Notes: generated by a model not told the origin, from the letters alone. Positions 37,499-46,499 are shown, counted from the stretch's first letter. The stretch is DNA of 64,000 bases from an uncultured Prevotella sp. (GCA_905233425.1 CAJOEC010000004.1:36506-100505), one strand, 5' to 3'. Program-made: numbers and translations.

Positions 37499-38533
37499 TC
37501 ATTTGCTGCGGAATGCCCTCTTCAGCCTCTTATATTCTTTTTTCGTCAGCCTCATGAACGAACCGTGCTGTGGCCCCGTCACACCTTCGATGTCTACGGG
37601 GTCGTGGAAATTGCGCAGGTTCTCGTCGGCCTTGCAGATGCGGTAGTGCTTCGGGCGGTCGCTGTACTGTATATATGCCACCCGCCAGGTCTTGTCGCCA
37701 ATGAGCTGGAATGCGCTCGAACCCTCGCATTTCTTGTTGCCTTCGAAACTCACATAGTCGTCTTCCACCGGCTCGCCCCATCCGTGCTCCAGATGGTCGC
37801 TGGTGGCGGTGAAGATGCCGGGATGTCCGCCCTCCTTCTTTATCAGCATGTGGTACTTGCCGTCGGGCAGAAGGTTGATGTCGGCATCGATGGTGGCATA
37901 GCCCCAGTCGAAGAGCAGCCGGGGCTGCGTGAGTCTTGTAAAGGTCTTGTCGGCGTATGAGTAGTACATGCGGTCGTACTTTTCCTCTTTGCTGTTCCAC
38001 ATAGAGTAGTAGATGAAATAGCCGCCACGGTCGCCGTTCTCCCAGACATGGTTTGGGTTCCAGAATATCTGGGGCGCCCACACACGGTTTATCGTCGACC
38101 AGTCCTTGTAGACGCTTTCAGCCTCTGCATCGATGAATATCTGCTTTCCCTTGCGGTAGTCGAAGGTCACGCTCGTCCAGTTTATCAGGTCGTCGCTCTT
38201 CAGCAGGTCGATGCCGTAGTTGTCCCACACTTTGCTTTTCGCCACGCACATGTCGGTTGTCACCATTACGTAGCCCTTGCCGTCATACGATCGTGTGATG
38301 TAGGCGTCACGTTGTCCGCCCTCGATACGGGCATGCACCTTGGGGTCAATAACAGCCTTGCCGCCGTTGATGTCCTCATAGTGGTAGCCGTCGCGGCTCA
38401 CGGCGTATGCCGTAAACTCACCGTTGTCGCTCATGTGGCAGTACAGATAGCCGTAGTCTCCTTTCTCAATGTTTTGGGCAGTGGCATTCACAGCTGCAAG
38501 TGCCACGCAAGTTGTTAATACAAGTTTCTTCAT
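37499..38533 (-). CDS. Secreted GH43-like five-bladed beta-propeller protein
   Basis: A 344-residue protein with signal peptide MKKLVLTTCVALAAVNATAQ. The body reads as a GH43/GH32-type propeller: DGYHYEDINGG, then RVWAPQIFWNPNH, GGYFIYYSMWNS, ATIDADINLLPDGKYHMLIKK and KKCEGSSAFQLIG. An acidic residue in each of ATIDADI and KCEGSS could fill the acid/modulator places. An early DP motif of the usual GH43 type is not obvious, so activity is uncertain. Relatives are often annotated as beta-xylosidase or arabinosidase. It has its own promoter-like -7 box and converges on the giant protein gene. Confidence 0.7.
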   Translation of the reverse strand: MKKLVLTTCVALAAVNATAQNIEKGDYGYLYCHMSDNGEFTAYAVSRDGYHYEDINGGKAVIDPKVHARIEGGQRDAYITRSYDGKGYVMVTTDMCVAKSKVWDNYGIDLLKSDDLINWTSVTFDYRKGKQIFIDAEAESVYKDWSTINRVWAPQIFWNPNHVWENGDRGGYFIYYSMWNSKEEKYDRMYYSYADKTFTRLTQPRLLFDWGYATIDADINLLPDGKYHMLIKKEGGHPGIFTATSDHLEHGWGEPVEDDYVSFEGNKKCEGSSAFQLIGDKTWRVAYIQYSDRPKHYRICKADENLRNFHDPVDIEGVTGPQHGSFMRLTKKEYKRLKRAFRSK

Positions 38534-38634
38534 ACTAATCAGTTTTTATATTCTCCTATTTATCATAATGCCGATTCTGTTTAAATACGTCTTTTTTACC
38601 CTTGGCTCAGGCTTATGTGATATGATTGTTGTTG

Positions 38635-38642
38635 CAAAGATA
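38635..38642 (-). promoter_or_regulatory. -7 box upstream of the GH43-like gene
   Basis: The minus strand reads TATCTTTG about 100 bp before the start at 38533. There is no consensus -33. The remaining part of the 344-bp gap 38534-38877 holds AT-rich sequence and the inverted repeat at 38776-38838. Confidence 0.5.
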
Positions 38643-38775
38643 CACATTATTATAATATAAAAAGAATTATTCCAAGGGAATTATGAATTTTTCATTATTT
38701 GGAAAAGTTTAAGAGTTACGGGGAAACTGAAAACGACATCCGAAGCGTCTCAAAATGCCTTCCGAGATCCCAAAA

Positions 38776-38838
38776 AGTTCGCCCGGCGCGAACTCCCAGT
38801 CCGCACGGGGCGAACTCAGAGTTCGCGCCGGGCGAACT
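38776..38838. repeat. Perfect 20-bp GC-rich inverted repeat with internal third copy
   Basis: AGTTCGCCCGGCGCGAACTC (38776-38795) and its exact reverse complement (38819-38838) flank a 23-nt spacer that contains a further GGGGCGAACTC copy. Each arm is nearly self-complementary (GTTCG...CGAAC). It lies 40 bp beyond the nspC stop codon on the minus strand, so it may act as a terminator, but it has no T-run and looks like an interspersed palindromic element. Confidence 0.75.
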
Positions 38839-38877
38839 GTTATTGATGTCGGCTACGATTTTTAGGCAGGTCGGAGC

Positions 38878-40038
38878 TTAGTCCATACGGTCGCGGTAGT
38901 CTTCGCATGAGAAATGTCTGAGCACTTCAAGATGGCCGTCTGAGTGGAGCATGGCGATGTCGGGATGGGAAATGCCGTTGAACATGCAGGTCTTAACCGT
39001 TGTGTAGTGAATCATGTCCTCAAAGATGATTTCCTCGCCAATCGCAAGTTCATGGTCGAAAATCCAGTAACCCATAAAATCACCACTCAGACAACTGCAT
39101 CCACCGAGGCGATAGACAGGCACCTGCCCTTTCACACCATCGCCTGTGTTTTCTACTTCTCCGTATTTATCATAATCATCAAGATGTCTTGCTCCACGAA
39201 CATCTGGGAAATACGGCATCTCCAAGCAGTCTGGCATGTGGCAGGTGAAGCTTACGTCGAGGATGGCCGTGCGTATGCCCTTGTCCTCAACGATGTCGAC
39301 AACGTGACTCACTAATGGGCCTGTTTGCCAGGCAAATGCACTTCCTGGTTCAAGAATTATTTTAAGCCACGGATAGCGTTCGTGAAGGCCTTGTATGAGT
39401 CGGATGAGCAAATCGATGTCGTAATCTTTGCGAGTCATCAGATGACCGCCACCAAGGTTAAGCCATTTCAGCTGTGGGAACCAACGCGAGAAATGTTCCT
39501 CGATGTGCACCAGTGTACGCTGAAGAACGTCGGCTCCACTCTCGCAGTGGCAATGGCAATGGAAGCCTTCAATGCCCGGCGGAAGCGTCTCGGGCAGCTT
39601 ATCGCTGGTCACTCCGAAGCGTGTGCCTGGGGCACACGGGTTGTAGATAAGCGTCTCTATCTCACTGTATTCAGGATTGACACGCAAACCAATGCTTGCC
39701 CTTCCTTCCACTCGCTCGTGGAGCCGTTCATACTGCGACAGCGAGTTGAATGTCAGATGGCTGGAACAGCTCACGATTTCGTCGATTTCATCGTCGGTAT
39801 AGGCCGGTGAGAAGGTGTGAGCCTTTGCCCCGAACTCCTCCACGGCCAGCCGCGCTTCACTGAGCGAGCTGGCCGTGGTGGAATTGATGTATTTGCGGAA
39901 AATCGGAAACGTCTTCCAAAGCGCGAAAGCCTTGAAAGCCAGTATTATCTCTACGTCGGCTTTAAGTGCTACGTCAGCGATGAGACGGAGGTTGCGACGC
40001 AGCTTTTCTTCTTCAATGATATAAGCAGGTGTCGGCAT
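38878..40038 (-). CDS. nspC: Carboxynorspermidine decarboxylase
   Basis: A 386-residue PLP enzyme of the alanine-racemase-fold decarboxylase group. It decarboxylates carboxyspermidine or carboxynorspermidine in the alternative polyamine pathway of the cytoplasm. Evidence: PLP lysine in ILAFKAFALW (Lys36), GLRVNPEYSE, the glycine-rich WLNLGGGHLMT, ILEPGSAFAW and the YRLGGCSCLSGDFMG block near the C-terminus that distinguishes NspC from LysA. There is no signal peptide. Its start lies only 3 bp after the stop of the GH43-CBM6 gene, so it is probably the last gene of the xylanolytic operon, an unusual place for a housekeeping enzyme. I saw no carboxynorspermidine dehydrogenase partner in the window. 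Confidence 0.93.
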   Translation of the reverse strand: MPTPAYIIEEEKLRRNLRLIADVALKADVEIILAFKAFALWKTFPIFRKYINSTTASSLSEARLAVEEFGAKAHTFSPAYTDDEIDEIVSCSSHLTFNSLSQYERLHERVEGRASIGLRVNPEYSEIETLIYNPCAPGTRFGVTSDKLPETLPPGIEGFHCHCHCESGADVLQRTLVHIEEHFSRWFPQLKWLNLGGGHLMTRKDYDIDLLIRLIQGLHERYPWLKIILEPGSAFAWQTGPLVSHVVDIVEDKGIRTAILDVSFTCHMPDCLEMPYFPDVRGARHLDDYDKYGEVENTGDGVKGQVPVYRLGGCSCLSGDFMGYWIFDHELAIGEEIIFEDMIHYTTVKTCMFNGISHPDIAMLHSDGHLEVLRHFSCEDYRDRMD

Positions 40039-40041
40039 AAG

Positions 40042-41466
40042 TCAATCAAATTTCCACCAGTCGAAATTGAAGAGCTTGGCACCCTTGTTGCCAGCGAAAG
40101 TGAAGTAGACATCGTGCTTTCCAGAGGGGGCATTGGCAGGAGCAATGTCTGTGCGCACCTCTTTCCAGACCTCCCATCCGCCTGTATGCGGAACGTTGAG
40201 CGTGGCTATTGGAGCGGCACCGAGGCTGTCGAGGCGCACCTCTACCCTACCGCCCTGCAATGCCGATGCTGCCATGGCACGGAAAGCCTTTGGTGTCTGG
40301 CTGCCGAAGTCCACCTCGCGTACTTTGATATAGTCACCATTGTTTATGTCGCTGACATACACGCCAGTATTGTCATTCTGTTCAGTCTTTAGTCCAACAC
40401 TCCATGCCATGGTCTCAGCCTCCTGACGCTGGTAGGGGTTCAGGGTTCCGATGGGGCTGACACCCTCGTCGGTATGGTGGATGGTGGGGAAAGAGCCGTC
40501 GGGGTTGTAGGTGAACTCCTCCACGGCAGCACTGCGGCCGAAACCGCCGCCGCCGGGCAGCTTGCCGGTGTGGTAGAAGAAGTAGCTGTGACCCTTGAAG
40601 TCGGCCACGCCGCAGTGGTTTGTGAACGACTTGGTGTCTTCCAACGGCATGATCTCGCCGGCGTATGTCCAAGGGCCGGTGGGTGCCGGTGCTGTGCTGT
40701 AGCTGATGTGTTCGGGCACTCCGCCGGCGGCATAGAGCAGATAGTAGAGCGATTGTGCCTTCTTTGCCGGCTTGCCGTTCTTTGTCAGCGGGAAGAAGGT
40801 GCGCTTTGTCAGCCACGGACCTTCCACATAGCTATCCTTATACTGTTTGCCTTTCTCGCGCTTGCTCATTATGGGGCCGCCAAAGGCCTCCTCAGTCATG
40901 TCGAGCCTGCCAAGCTCGCCGCTATAGGAGATCATGTCCTCGTTGAGCTTCAGGTAGTAGCACTGGGGGTTGCCCCACATCAGCCATGCCTGTCCGTCGT
41001 CGTCGATCATCACCGTGGGGTCGATGTGGTCCCACGAGCCGTTCTCGAAGAGCGGTTTTCCCAAGGCATCGCGGAAAGGCCCGGTGGGGCTGTCGCCTAC
41101 GGCCACGCCAATGGCCATGCCGCCCGAAATCTTCGAGTGGGCGCAGATGTACCAATAGAACTTTCCGTTGCGCTCGATGGTCTGTGCGGCCCATGCGCGG
41201 TCGTCGGCCCATTCAAACGAATGGAGTCCGAGCGGGGTGCCGTGGTCGGTCCAGTTCACCATGTCGGCGCTGCTGTAGATGCGCCACTCGTACATCCAGA
41301 AGAAGTCGGCGCGGTCTTCGTCGTGGCCGGTGTAGACGTAGATGCGGTCACCATGAACCATGGGGGCCGGGTCGCTGGTGAACCATGTCTGTACGATGGG
41401 GTTCTGTGCCCCTGCTGCCAGTGAAGCCATTAGGGCGAGGCTGGCCAAGATTGTTTTCTTTTTCAT
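40042..41466 (-). CDS. Secreted GH43 enzyme with C-terminal CBM6
   Basis: A 474-residue protein with signal peptide MKKKTILASLALMASLAAGA. The GH43 propeller (about 22-335) has the putative base in WFTSDPAPMVHGD (Asp32), the pKa modulator in HIDPTVMIDDDG (Asp149) and the acid in SYVEGPWL (Glu215), so all three catalytic positions appear intact. A CBM6 beta-sandwich (about 345-474) follows: RQEAETMAWSVGLKTE, VSDINNGDYIKVREVDFG and LFNFDWWKF. This architecture is common among arabinoxylan arabinofuranosidases and xylosidases. It lies 13 bp after the GH115 gene and 3 bp before nspC, in the GH10-CE1 operon, which supports removal of arabinose from xylan. Confidence 0.88.
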   Translation of the reverse strand: MKKKTILASLALMASLAAGAQNPIVQTWFTSDPAPMVHGDRIYVYTGHDEDRADFFWMYEWRIYSSADMVNWTDHGTPLGLHSFEWADDRAWAAQTIERNGKFYWYICAHSKISGGMAIGVAVGDSPTGPFRDALGKPLFENGSWDHIDPTVMIDDDGQAWLMWGNPQCYYLKLNEDMISYSGELGRLDMTEEAFGGPIMSKREKGKQYKDSYVEGPWLTKRTFFPLTKNGKPAKKAQSLYYLLYAAGGVPEHISYSTAPAPTGPWTYAGEIMPLEDTKSFTNHCGVADFKGHSYFFYHTGKLPGGGGFGRSAAVEEFTYNPDGSFPTIHHTDEGVSPIGTLNPYQRQEAETMAWSVGLKTEQNDNTGVYVSDINNGDYIKVREVDFGSQTPKAFRAMAASALQGGRVEVRLDSLGAAPIATLNVPHTGGWEVWKEVRTDIAPANAPSGKHDVYFTFAGNKGAKLFNFDWWKFD

Positions 41467-41479
41467 TGTTAGAGTGTTA

Positions 41480-44185
41480 TTATTTGTTGTTCGTTGGTCC
41501 TATATACGAGGGTTGCAGTCCGCCCCAGTCGATGATGACACGCTGCACCATCTGTCCGGGGTCGATACCGTGGAGGGTAAGGGTGAAGGTGGGCTTCGAC
41601 GGGTCGATGGCAAAGCGCAGACGGCTGGCGATGCCGTTGCGCATCACCTGGTCTTTCCATGTGCGGTCGTACTCCTTGAACTTGTTCTCGAACACCTGCA
41701 CGGGCGAGCCGTCGATGCTGGCGCCTATGCGGTTGCTCTTGCCGACATAGAGGGGCCAGAAAGGCACGGTGTAGATGATAACGTCGATGGAATCGGTGTT
41801 TTTTGTGGTTTTGGGAGCGGGCAGGGTGTATTCCACCCTGGCGGTAGAACCGCCAAGCGCGGGCGAGTCTGTGGGGGAACCGAGCTGTACGACCTGCCAG
41901 TCGTAGCCAAGACCTTGTATGAGACGTGCGTCATACGACTTGTTGCTGAAGCGGCTTAGGTCTACTACGTAGCAGCCTTGCTGTGGCATGGTGGGCAGCG
42001 GTGTCAGCACGACACGCTTCTCACCGGCACCGGGAGTATAGACAACCTCGGGCTTTTGGTAGAACTGGCAGGTGTTGGTGAAACTCGTCGAGAGTGCCAT
42101 CATGCCACGCCACTTACCATCGAGCTGTTCGTTGTAGCGGCGGTTCAGGGCCTCGATGCTGTCGTAGGCCTCCTCCATCTGGCGGGCAGCCCAGTTGGCC
42201 TCGGCATAGCGGCCCTCGGCAGCAAGCTCCTGGTTGAGCTGTGCCATGAGGAACTTGCGGTTCATCTGGTAGGCGGCCTGGACGGGGAACTGGAGAAGCT
42301 GGAAGAAGGAGGCCTTGTCAGCGGGAGAACCGCTGACCGCAGGGGCGTTGTCGGCACTGGTGTTGTCAGCGGGAGAACCGCTGACCGCAGGGGCGTTGTC
42401 GGCACTGGTGTTGTCAGCGGGAGAACCGCTGACCGCAAGCCGCTCAACGATGTCGCTTATGCGCTCGTAGTCAGCAAGGCGGCGCTGGGCCTCGTCGTAG
42501 TGGCGGAAGGAGAAGTCGGTGGGTTTCAGGCCGGTGTGAGCCTTGTCGTCCCATTGGTACTCAAAGCCCATGAACTCCGGCTTGCGGCTCCAGGCCAAGC
42601 GGTAGTAGGTGTCGAGGATGTCTTGGTAGACTGCGGCATAGCCGCAGTTTTCTGGGCAGTCCGTTTGGTAGACTGCGGCATTGCCGCAGTGCCCAGGACA
42701 GGGGAAGAGACTGGCAAGCCACTGGGCCTGATGGCTGTTTGCGGCGGTGAAATCGAAGTCTTTGAAGTTCCACGCCATATCGAAGAATGTCTGCATGCCC
42801 AGCTCCATGGGCTTGATGTCGCCCACGTTGAGCAGCCAGTAGCGGTCGGCACCTGTGTCGTAGGCCTTCTTCAACTCCTCGTACATCAGGACAGGAGGCG
42901 TGGTGTTGAGCCAGAGGTAGTCGTGGGGGGCACCAAGATAGGAGAGGTGGTAGTAGACCCCTGCCCTACCCGACCGTTTCTGCTCCTCGGGATTTGAGAC
43001 GCGCTTCATGTAGCCATAGTTGTCGTCTACCCAAACAAGCGTGATGTCGTCGGGCACGCGGAGCCCATTCTCGTAGATGTCCATCGTCTCCTTGTAGGGG
43101 ACGAAGATCTGGGGAATGGAGGAAGCCTCCCCTACTGCCTTATGCTTCATAAGGAGTTCTCGCTGGTCGGCGATGACCTTTTCGATGAGCGGCACGCGCT
43201 CCTCCATGGGCAGGTTGCCGCGCAGACCGGCATCGTGGACGCCGCGCATGGCCATGGTGTAGATGTTCTCATACTGTGCAGCCTCAGCGAGGCGGTCGTC
43301 CCATTTGCGGTAGATGGTCTCGCGGTTGGTCTTGTAGTTCCAGTCGCCGTCGCGTTCTTGCTTCCACTCGCTCTCGGCGGCATTGTTGAGCAGCAGCGGT
43401 TCACAATGGCTCGTGGTGATGACTATGCCGAAGCTGTCGGCCACGACCTTGCTCCCTGGATGGCTGTAGAAAGCGCCGGTGCAGGAGTGCATGGCCGGGG
43501 CGAGCATATTGGCCTTCAGACGAATAAGCAGTTCGCAGACACGGGCGTATGTACGCGGGCCTATGTCGCCAAGCTCACGCTCGTAGTTGTTCGTGGCCCA
43601 TGGCTTCAGCCCCCAGTCCTCGTCGTTGATGAAGATGCCACGGTAGCGCACGGACGGCTCTCGGGACGTGTAGTCGGCAGTTACGAAGAGGGCTTCACGA
43701 TGCTTCACAGGAACGTCAGCCCACCAGTACCATGGCGACACGCCCATGGCCTCAGAGAGGGTGACAACTCCGTAAGCCGTTCCCCTTCGGTCGCTGCCCA
43801 CGATGAAAAGTTCGTTGCCGAGTGTACGTATGACGAAACGCTCCCAGCCGCCACGTATGTCGGCCACGTCAAGTTTGCCCTTTGCAACGAGCTTGTCGAC
43901 GTAGTCGTTATGCCCAAGCGTTGCGACGACAACATTCTGTCGCGTGGCACGCTTCGTGATGGCAGGGCGCACGTTTGTCACTCGTTCCATGTCGTCGGCC
44001 AGCATCTGTGCAGCACGGCGGACGGCAATCGGCTCCTTGTCGGAGACGAAGATATTGGCAGCACGACCGTCAGCACAGAGAGCCAAGTCGCCCTTGCTGT
44101 TATCTACGGTTAGGTACAGACGAGACTGTGCCCCAACCGCCAAGGCGGTGAGGCACAGCACAATAAGCATCAATGATTTCTTCAT
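41480..44185 (-). CDS. GH115 alpha-glucuronidase
   Basis: A 901-residue secreted enzyme (signal MKKSLMLIVLCLTALAVGAQ). GH115 enzymes remove 4-O-methyl-glucuronic acid from glucuronoxylan, including internal residues. Family features: WYWWADVPVKHR, VRYRGIFINDEDWGLKPWA, LKANMLAPAMH, VWVDDNYGYMKR, YYHLSYLGAPHDYLWLNTT and WLLNVGDIKPMELGM; the C-terminal beta-sandwich ends VQRVIIDWGGLQPSY. Two stretches of low-complexity sequence are inserted: residues about 499-521 (CGNAAVYQ/CGYAAVYQ) and about 583-624 (three AVSGSPAD copies). Both are encoded by palindromic repeats and keep the frame. The gene lies between GH10-CE1 and GH43 in one operon. Confidence 0.93.
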   Translation of the reverse strand: MKKSLMLIVLCLTALAVGAQSRLYLTVDNSKGDLALCADGRAANIFVSDKEPIAVRRAAQMLADDMERVTNVRPAITKRATRQNVVVATLGHNDYVDKLVAKGKLDVADIRGGWERFVIRTLGNELFIVGSDRRGTAYGVVTLSEAMGVSPWYWWADVPVKHREALFVTADYTSREPSVRYRGIFINDEDWGLKPWATNNYERELGDIGPRTYARVCELLIRLKANMLAPAMHSCTGAFYSHPGSKVVADSFGIVITTSHCEPLLLNNAAESEWKQERDGDWNYKTNRETIYRKWDDRLAEAAQYENIYTMAMRGVHDAGLRGNLPMEERVPLIEKVIADQRELLMKHKAVGEASSIPQIFVPYKETMDIYENGLRVPDDITLVWVDDNYGYMKRVSNPEEQKRSGRAGVYYHLSYLGAPHDYLWLNTTPPVLMYEELKKAYDTGADRYWLLNVGDIKPMELGMQTFFDMAWNFKDFDFTAANSHQAQWLASLFPCPGHCGNAAVYQTDCPENCGYAAVYQDILDTYYRLAWSRKPEFMGFEYQWDDKAHTGLKPTDFSFRHYDEAQRRLADYERISDIVERLAVSGSPADNTSADNAPAVSGSPADNTSADNAPAVSGSPADKASFFQLLQFPVQAAYQMNRKFLMAQLNQELAAEGRYAEANWAARQMEEAYDSIEALNRRYNEQLDGKWRGMMALSTSFTNTCQFYQKPEVVYTPGAGEKRVVLTPLPTMPQQGCYVVDLSRFSNKSYDARLIQGLGYDWQVVQLGSPTDSPALGGSTARVEYTLPAPKTTKNTDSIDVIIYTVPFWPLYVGKSNRIGASIDGSPVQVFENKFKEYDRTWKDQVMRNGIASRLRFAIDPSKPTFTLTLHGIDPGQMVQRVIIDWGGLQPSYIGPTNNK
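42315..42437. repeat. 48-bp tandem repeat inside the GH115 gene
   Basis: Two full 48-bp units (42315-42362, 42363-42410) and a 27-bp partial third unit run head to tail. Each holds the hairpin TCAGCGG-GAGAA-CCGCTGA. They encode repeats of AVSGSPADNTSADNAP in frame, between helices that are continuous in other family members as I recall them. Confidence 0.9.
42623..42690. repeat. Duplicated palindrome, 42-bp period, inside the GH115 gene
   Basis: ACTGCGGC-ATA-GCCGCAGT (42630-42648) and ACTGCGGCA-T-TGCCGCAGT (42672-42690) are near-identical palindromes, each preceded by TTGGTAG, 42 bp apart. They encode CGYAAVYQ and CGNAAVYQ in frame. Confidence 0.85.
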
Positions 44186-44237
44186 ACCTTTAACGGGGCA
44201 TCTTGTAGCTTATCTCTTATCATTCTTAATTTGTTAT

Positions 44238-46448
44238 TTACTTGAACAGGCTCTGGGCCATCTGGTAGAGGCAGCGGCGCCAGGTGAGGAACTCGTGGGC
44301 GGTGCCCTCGGAGATAAGACCCTCGGCGTTGTAGCCGGCAGCCTTCAGGTCGGCCACGCTCTTGTTGATGCCGTCGGGATTCTCCTTCGAGCCGCAGCCC
44401 TCGAAGATGTACTTCACCACCTTCGGGTCCTTGATTTCATCGGGAGCGTACTGGCCGCCGGAGAGCAGTCCCCAGTAGCCGAACATCTCTTGACGGCGCA
44501 GGGTGATGAGCTTCGTCTCCATGCCACCCATCGACAGGCCGGCCATGGCGCGGTTCCACTTGTCGGGCTTGGTCAGGAAGTTCTGGTCGATGAAGGGGAT
44601 AAGCTCGTCGCAGAGCAGCGTCTCAAACTCCTTGGCGGTGAACTGTCCGATGGTTCCGAACTTGAAGTCGTTGGTCAGACCGTAGGCCATGACGACGATG
44701 AAAGGCTTGATCTTGCCGTCGGCAATAAGGTTGTCCATAATAATGCCTGCCTTACCCTGTACGGGCCAGCTGGTCTCGTTCTCACCCCAGCCATGCTGCA
44801 GATACAGAACGGGATAGCGTGTCTGTTCGAGCTTACCGTTCTTACCCTTCACGAGCTTGCCGTAGCCATTGGGCAGATAGACATTGGCGGTCTGCATCTT
44901 GCCGGTGCTCTCACTCCAGAAGTTCACCTGCTGGATGTTGCCGTGAGGAATGTCCTTGCGCCAGGCGTAGAAATCCTTGTCCTTGGCGGGAATCTCGATA
45001 CCGCTCTCCCAACGGCAGGAGCCGAAGTAATTGTGCGTGCCGGGGTCATTGACGGTTGCGCCGTCGATGGTCAGGTGGTAGTAGTGGAAGCCCTCGTCCA
45101 TGGGGCCGTCGGTTGTGCCTGTCCAGATGCCGTCCTTGTCCTTGTGGAGCACTGTGCCGCCACGACCGCCGAGACCTAAGCTGACGATTACCGACTTGGC
45201 ATCGGGAGCCTCAATGCGGAAGCGGGCATAACCCTCGCTGTTCACCTTCGGCCACTCCTGTCCGGGCTGGTTCATCTCGTTGGGCACGAAATCCTCCTTC
45301 GGCACGCGCTTGTCAAGCACGGGGTCGAAGTCGCGGATGGCACGGAAGCACTGTTTCGGACGGTAGTTCTCGTCGAAAGGCAGCGGGTGGTTGTTCACGC
45401 CGAGCCATGAGTCGCGGTCGCCGAGGTTCCAGAAGGTCACGTTGTCGATGACGTCAGCATGCTTGCGGAAGATCTTGAACAGACGGCTGTACTGGTCGGT
45501 CTGGAGGGTCTGCATATAGGCTGGCTGCGGTTTTGCCTCGCCACGGCTGAACATCAGCTGACCGCCGCTCTCGTTGTTCATACGGAGGTCAAGCTCGGTG
45601 ATGTGGATGTGGTTCACCAATTCCTTGAACTTTGTGATTGTCAGGTCGAGCTGGTCTTCGTCGGGGAAGTAGATGTTGTAGTGGCCCTGCATACCGATAC
45701 CATCGATGGGCACGCCAGCATCCTTCATCTTCTTCACCATATTATAAATGCGCTCGCGCTTGCCGGGGTCTACACAGCTGTAGTCGTTGTAGATAAGCGT
45801 TGCGTTAGGGTCGGCTTCGCGGGCAAACTCAAATGCCTTGGCAATGAACTCATCGCCGCAAAGCTTGAAGTGGCGGCTCTGGCGATAGGGGCTCTGCTCC
45901 TGAGGACCACGGGGTCCCCAGCGTGGACCATTGTCGTCGGCCATGGCCTCGTTCACCACGTCCCAGCAATAGACCACGTCCTTGTAACGTTCCACCACGG
46001 TATGTATGTGATCGCGCAGACGCTCGTAGAATACCTCTTTCTTCACCTCCTTGCCTTTCTTGTCGGTGAACATCCAGTCGGCAAACTGCGAGTGCCAGCA
46101 GAGACAGTGGCCACGCATCTTGATGCCGTTCTCACGGCAGAAGTTTGCAATCTTGTCGGCCTTCTCGAAGTTCCACTCGCCCTCTTTGGGGTGTAGTTCG
46201 CCGGGCTTCATGTCGTTCTCGGCGGTCACGCTGTTGAATTGTTTAAGGACGAGAGCCTTCTGGGCGTCGTCACCCACGTTGCGCTGGTTGAGCGCCACAC
46301 CAATGGTGAAATAGTCCTTGTAGGCATCCTTCAGGCCTACGTCGGCCCTTGGGTCAACTTGCTGCCACTGTGCCAATGCAGTTGTACTGAACGATGCAAA
46401 TGCAACGACAGCAGAGAAAATAAGTGTAAGTCTTTTTGATTTGTTCAT
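44238..46448 (-). CDS. xyn10D-fae1A: Bifunctional GH10 endo-xylanase / CE1 feruloyl esterase
   Basis: A 736-residue secreted protein. A signal peptide (about 1-26) precedes the GH10 TIM barrel (about 30-380), which has acid/base Glu167 in DVVNEAM and nucleophile Glu285 in HITELDLRM, plus WHSQFADWMF and the NLGDRDSWL region. A small immunoglobulin-like esterase-associated domain (about 400-500) leads to a CE1 alpha/beta-hydrolase (about 505-736) with Ser639 in AGLSMGGM and His718 in GTAHEF. The layout matches the characterised Xyn10D-Fae1A of Prevotella ruminicola 23, which cuts xylan and releases ferulate. It is the first gene of an operon with GH115, GH43-CBM6 and nspC. The gap to GH115 is 52 bp. 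Confidence 0.95.
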   Translation of the reverse strand: MNKSKRLTLIFSAVVAFASFSTTALAQWQQVDPRADVGLKDAYKDYFTIGVALNQRNVGDDAQKALVLKQFNSVTAENDMKPGELHPKEGEWNFEKADKIANFCRENGIKMRGHCLCWHSQFADWMFTDKKGKEVKKEVFYERLRDHIHTVVERYKDVVYCWDVVNEAMADDNGPRWGPRGPQEQSPYRQSRHFKLCGDEFIAKAFEFAREADPNATLIYNDYSCVDPGKRERIYNMVKKMKDAGVPIDGIGMQGHYNIYFPDEDQLDLTITKFKELVNHIHITELDLRMNNESGGQLMFSRGEAKPQPAYMQTLQTDQYSRLFKIFRKHADVIDNVTFWNLGDRDSWLGVNNHPLPFDENYRPKQCFRAIRDFDPVLDKRVPKEDFVPNEMNQPGQEWPKVNSEGYARFRIEAPDAKSVIVSLGLGGRGGTVLHKDKDGIWTGTTDGPMDEGFHYYHLTIDGATVNDPGTHNYFGSCRWESGIEIPAKDKDFYAWRKDIPHGNIQQVNFWSESTGKMQTANVYLPNGYGKLVKGKNGKLEQTRYPVLYLQHGWGENETSWPVQGKAGIIMDNLIADGKIKPFIVVMAYGLTNDFKFGTIGQFTAKEFETLLCDELIPFIDQNFLTKPDKWNRAMAGLSMGGMETKLITLRRQEMFGYWGLLSGGQYAPDEIKDPKVVKYIFEGCGSKENPDGINKSVADLKAAGYNAEGLISEGTAHEFLTWRRCLYQMAQSLFK

Positions 46449-46491
46449 AATTGTTTTAGTTTATTGGGTAAAGGTTTAATTATGTACGGTG

Positions 46492-46499
46492 CAAAGATA
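46492..46499 (-). promoter_or_regulatory. -7 box of the GH10-CE1 operon promoter
   Basis: The minus strand reads TATCTTTG, 43 bp upstream of the GH10-CE1 start. No -33 TTTG is evident, which fits a promoter needing an activator. Confidence 0.6.

Noticed and set aside
43944..45179. A 411-codon plus-strand open frame across the GH115 and GH10-CE1 genes
   Set aside because: It is antisense to two well-supported enzymes and spans their intergenic gap; its composition is that of a shadow frame.
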